A DNA stretch of 64,000 nt, taken from assembly GCA_937995825.1 (NCBI GenBank), contig CALKJO010000008.1:82650-146649 (forward strand), written 5' to 3'. The notes beneath the pieces are model-generated. The model was not told where the DNA came from, made no database searches, and was given only the letters and a program-made list of their open reading frames with translations. A program made the position numbers and the translations under genes. This DNA is from an uncultured Anaerolineae bacterium. Lineage in GTDB: Bacteria; Chloroflexota; Anaerolineae; Aggregatilineales; Phototrophicaceae. Numbering within the stretch: position 1 is the first letter of the stretch; every line of letters begins with the position of its first letter. This document shows, one piece after another, positions 61,180 through 64,000 of the stretch.

Positions 61180-62787
61180 TTGCCCGAACAGGCACTCTAT
61201 CTGAAATGGCGTCCGGCGCTGTTCGATCAGATGGTCGGACAGGAACATATCACCTGCACGCTGCGCAGCGCGCTGAAGTCGGGGCGCATTCGGCACGCCT
61301 ATCTGTTCAGCGGACCCAGAGGCACGGGCAAAACCACGACCGCGCGCCTGCTTGCAAAAGCGGTCAACTGCCAGCATCCCGACCCGGAGATGCGCCCCTG
61401 CAACGCCTGCGCCGCCTGCATTGCCGTCAACGAAGGGCGCTATCTCGATCTGATCGAGATCGACGCGGCGACTCACACCGGAGTCGATGATGTCCGCGAT
61501 CTGCGCGACAAGATCGCTTTCTCGCCTGGAGAAGGTCGCTATAAGGTCTATATCATCGATGAAGTCCACCGCTTTTCCGGCTCGGCGTTCGATGCGCTGC
61601 TCAAAACGCTCGAAGAACCGCCCAATCACGCGATTTTTGTGCTGGCAACCACCGAGATCGACAAAGTCCCGCCCACCATCAAGAGCCGCTGCTTGCAGTT
61701 CGAGTTCCGTCGGCTGTCTGTGGCGGAAGTGGCAGATCGCTTGCAGTTGATCGTTGATGCTGAGGGCATCCGTGCCGAGCGCGCCGCCCTGGAGCTGATC
61801 GCCCGCGCAGGCACGGGCAGCCTGCGCGACAGCATCAGCCTGCTTGACCAGATCGTCGCCGATCCAGTGGACGCCCTAACGCTGGAATTGGTCGAGCGCA
61901 TCCTCGGCACAGCCGGATCGGCAGCAGTGCGCGAGCTGATCGAGTCCATAGTCGAGGGAGACGCCGCGCGTGGTTTGTCTATCATCCATCAAGCCCTCGA
62001 CTCCGGCGTCGATCCGCGCCAGTTCGGGGCGCAGATCGTCGAAAGGCTGCGCCAAATCCTGCTGGCGCAGATAGCAGGTGAGCGCCTGCTCGAAGTTTCG
62101 CAGGAAGAACGGAATTGGGTCTCAGCGCAGGCGCGCAGAGTCGCCCGTCCCGCCCTCATGCGCGCAGTGCGCGCCTTCAACGAGACCGCCAGCGCCGCGC
62201 GCACTGGCTGGCTGCCGCAGTTGGGGCTGGAACTGGCGCTGCTGGAGAGTCTGAGCGCCGACCAGACTGACTCCGCGCAGCCTGCCTATCCGCCGACCAT
62301 CACGCCGGCTCTGATCGATCAGATCGCGGCGCGTGTCCTCAAGTTCCTTCCCGAAGCCGCTGCACAGCCTGCGCCTGCGCCCCTGCATCAGCCATCCTCG
62401 ACCGCGCCCGACCCCGCGCCGCCCCCTGGGACGCCCGGCGTGGTTAGTTTGGAGGCGGTGCGCGCGCGCTGGGAGCAGATGTTAAATCGCCTTGGTCAGC
62501 TCAACCGGTCTGCGCCAGCCGCAATCAGGGAATATTTCCGCCCGCAGCGCGTCGAGGGAGATATGGTCTATCTGGCGACCGACAGCGCGCTCTATTTCGA
62601 TAGAATGCAGGATGACCGCCGCCGGCGCATTGTCGAGCAGGCGCTGAGTGAGGTGCATCAGACCACGCTGCGCATTCGCATCGTCATGGGCAGTGCCGCC
62701 AGCACGAAAATCGCGTATGATGATCCGCTGCTGGCTGGCTTTGCAGAGACCGGCGCGACTATTCAAGAAATTCAACCTAAGGAGTGA
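61180..62787 (+). CDS. dnaX: DNA polymerase III subunit gamma/tau
   Basis: The clamp-loader motor subunit, 535 residues, apparently with a TTG start (AAGGA nine bases upstream). The AAA+ core has Walker A GPRGTGKTTTARLLAK, a Zn-binding CNACAACIA with the earlier Cys, Walker B VYIIDEVHRF and sensor 1 IFVLATTEIDKVPPTI, with the SRC motif in IKSRCLQFEFR. A Pro/Ala-rich linker at about 390-420 leads to a C-terminal tau-like domain. No programmed-frameshift slippery run (A6-A7) is seen. First of the dnaX-ybaB-recR cluster. Confidence 0.96.
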   Translation: MPEQALYLKWRPALFDQMVGQEHITCTLRSALKSGRIRHAYLFSGPRGTGKTTTARLLAKAVNCQHPDPEMRPCNACAACIAVNEGRYLDLIEIDAATHTGVDDVRDLRDKIAFSPGEGRYKVYIIDEVHRFSGSAFDALLKTLEEPPNHAIFVLATTEIDKVPPTIKSRCLQFEFRRLSVAEVADRLQLIVDAEGIRAERAALELIARAGTGSLRDSISLLDQIVADPVDALTLELVERILGTAGSAAVRELIESIVEGDAARGLSIIHQALDSGVDPRQFGAQIVERLRQILLAQIAGERLLEVSQEERNWVSAQARRVARPALMRAVRAFNETASAARTGWLPQLGLELALLESLSADQTDSAQPAYPPTITPALIDQIAARVLKFLPEAAAQPAPAPLHQPSSTAPDPAPPPGTPGVVSLEAVRARWEQMLNRLGQLNRSAPAAIREYFRPQRVEGDMVYLATDSALYFDRMQDDRRRRIVEQALSEVHQTTLRIRIVMGSAASTKIAYDDPLLAGFAETGATIQEIQPKE

Positions 62788-62792
62788 TCAGC

Positions 62793-63152
62793 ATGAAGAA
62801 ACGGACAATACCAAGCGGCGGCGCGCAGATGGGCTTGATGAAGCAGCTTCAGAAAATGCAGCAGGATATGGCGGAAGCTCAGGAAGCCCTAGCGCACACC
62901 ACCACTGAAGTCACGGTTGGCGGCGCGATCACCATTGTCATCACCGGGCATCAGCGCGTCCAATCCGTTACCATCAAGCCTGAAGCCATCAACACCAGCG
63001 ACGAGGAATGGCTCACCGACCTTCAGGATATGCTGGTTGTGGCAGTCAATAAAGCGATTGAGGAAAGCCAGGCGATGGCGGCGAAACGCATGGAGGAGAT
63101 CACCGGCGGTCTGGGTGACAATCCGCTCCTCAGCGGCTTGATGGGCAGCTAA
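62793..63152 (+). CDS. ybaB: YbaB/EbfC nucleoid-associated protein
   Basis: A 119-residue DNA-binding protein. LMKQLQKMQQDMAEAQEALA (an N-terminal helix), VTVGGAITIVITGHQRV and the LQDMLVVAVNKAIEESQAMA helix are the family pattern, ending in LGDNPLLSGLMGS. The start ATG at 62793 has AAGGAG at suitable distance. The frame could also begin at GTG 62784, which would overlap the dnaX stop. It lies between dnaX and recR, as almost everywhere. Confidence 0.96.
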   Translation: MKKRTIPSGGAQMGLMKQLQKMQQDMAEAQEALAHTTTEVTVGGAITIVITGHQRVQSVTIKPEAINTSDEEWLTDLQDMLVVAVNKAIEESQAMAAKRMEEITGGLGDNPLLSGLMGS

Positions 63153-63210
63153 CGATCCATTTGAGATGGGACACAAAGCCCTGCGTATCCCATAGAAAAC
63201 GAAACCGACG

Positions 63211-63813
63211 ATGTCAAAAGCGATCCCCAAGCCGATCACCGATCTGATCGATGCTTTTGCTGCCCTGCCCGGTGTCGGACCGAAAACAGCATCACGGCTA
63301 ACCTATTTTTTACTGCGCGCGCCAGACGAACTGTCGCTGCGCCTGTCTGATGCCCTACGCGATCTGAAAAGTCAGACCCGCCTCTGCTCGATCTGCTTCA
63401 ATATCACCGTCGATGATCCCTGCGCCATCTGCGCCGACTCGTCGCGAGATGCCCGGACGATTGCGGTGGTCGAAGAACCGCTCGATGTCTTAGCGCTGGA
63501 ACGCACCGGCAGCTATCACGGCGTCTTTCACGTCCTGCACGGCGTGATCTCGCCCGTCAATGGGGTTGGACCCGACGATCTCAAGATCGCCGAGCTGCTC
63601 GCCCGTGTGGCGCGCGGCGGCATCGATGAGATCATCATCGCCACTAATCCCGGTATGGAGGGTGACGCAACCGCTATGTACATTCAGCGTGAGCTGAAAG
63701 CCTATCCGGTCAAAGTGACCGGGCTGGCGCGCGGGCTGCCCGTCGGTAGTGACATCGAATATGCGGATGCCGTCACCCTCATGCGCGCTTTGCAGGGTCG
63801 CAGCGCGCTCTAG
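63211..63813 (+). CDS. recR: Recombination protein RecR
   Basis: A 200-residue protein of the RecFOR gap-repair pathway. FAALPGVGPKTASRLTYFLL (helix-hairpin-helix), the four-Cys zinc finger CSICFNITVDDPCAIC, the Toprim segment IAVVEEPLDVLALER and the C-terminal GLARGLPVGSDIEYADAVTL are all conserved. The start is the ATG at 63211 with no strong ribosome site. After its stop there are 187 bases to the window end without a supported gene, apart from a weak CTCCCC/GGGGAG inverted repeat at 63862-63890. Confidence 0.97.
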   Translation: MSKAIPKPITDLIDAFAALPGVGPKTASRLTYFLLRAPDELSLRLSDALRDLKSQTRLCSICFNITVDDPCAICADSSRDARTIAVVEEPLDVLALERTGSYHGVFHVLHGVISPVNGVGPDDLKIAELLARVARGGIDEIIIATNPGMEGDATAMYIQRELKAYPVKVTGLARGLPVGSDIEYADAVTLMRALQGRSAL

Positions 63814-64000
63814 TTCAGCTCGAACAATCGAATTCCACGCAGCATTTGAGAAATTCCAAAACTCCCCCTTTACAAGCGGGGTGAGGGGAGATAGGATACA
63901 GGCTCGCGAACGAGGAAGGGTCATCCCGAACGCGACCGGATAACCCAAATATCGCAAACGAGTTGGTGAGCGGTTAGGAAAAAGGGTTGACGGAGGGGCG

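Noticed and set aside
63814..64000. A gene after recR
   Set aside because: Only short frames in both strands with no ribosome site or family resemblance; the weak hairpin there has no U-run.

Overview
The window is about 64 kb of a GC-rich bacterial chromosome, densely packed with ordinary-looking genes. I found no rRNA, tRNA, CRISPR array, insertion sequence or phage gene. My best guess for the source is Chloroflexota (Anaerolineae-like). The reasons are several secreted proteins with Pro/Thr-rich linkers, a fasciclin domain fused to a phosphate-binding protein, LysM proteins, a Tat-exported sugar-binding protein, and single-membrane-style envelope genes. This is an inference from gene content, not from a phylogenetic marker. 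The infC-rpmI-rplT and dnaX-ybaB-recR clusters confirm a core chromosomal location.

Layout. 1-6.3 kb (minus strand): a sensor kinase cut by the window edge and its OmpR-type regulator, then an envelope-stress-like run of receiver-kinase hybrid, PspA, a membrane coiled-coil protein and a secreted beta-propeller. 6.4-10.1 kb: a DUF89/ARMT1-like phosphatase, SurE, a ParB-like protein and MscL. 10.2-20.5 kb: a probable sugar or polyol catabolic locus with DhaK, DhaL, aldo/keto reductase, a Tat-exported binding protein, an RbsA/RbsC-type transporter, a methylthioribose-kinase-like enzyme and a GDP-fucose-synthase-like epimerase, faced by a class I aldolase on the other strand. 20.7-25.7 kb: a pteridine-reductase-like SDR with an altered catalytic Tyr, a sulfatase-fold enzyme, FolC, a TPR protein behind a palindromic operator, and PdxT. 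25.8-28.5 kb: an extremely acidic small protein overlapping a secreted propeller protein, a Pro/Thr-rich membrane protein and a lipoprotein. 28.6-33.6 kb: the phosphate transport locus (fasciclin-PstS fusion, PstC, PstA, PstB) with candidate Pho boxes.

33.6-40.6 kb (minus strand): a MacB/LolD-like exporter and a branched-chain-type 2-oxoacid dehydrogenase operon (E1 alpha, E1 beta, E2). 40.6-43.9 kb: a GH25-SH3 protein without a visible signal peptide, a SpoU methyltransferase, and infC-rpmI-rplT, with infC apparently starting at AUC. 44-50.6 kb is the most unusual stretch: a SAM methyltransferase with a long leader, an orphan amino-acid-type binding protein, a small SpoIIAA-like unknown, an ARF-like small GTPase with a partner protein, a PyrK/PyrD-like pair whose catalytic residues have been lost, and a double-FHA protein. 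50.6-53.3 kb: TrkH and two separate TrkA-type subunits. 53.4-57 kb: a GH3 hexosaminidase-like enzyme and two LysM proteins. 57.1-63.8 kb: glutamine synthetase, a CNNM/CorC-type protein, a GNAT acetyltransferase, and dnaX-ybaB-recR.

The strongest leads for something undescribed are the GTPase/partner module beside the degenerate PyrK/PyrD pair, the deoxy- or thio-sugar locus, the fasciclin-PstS fusion, and the poly-acidic protein coupled to a propeller protein.
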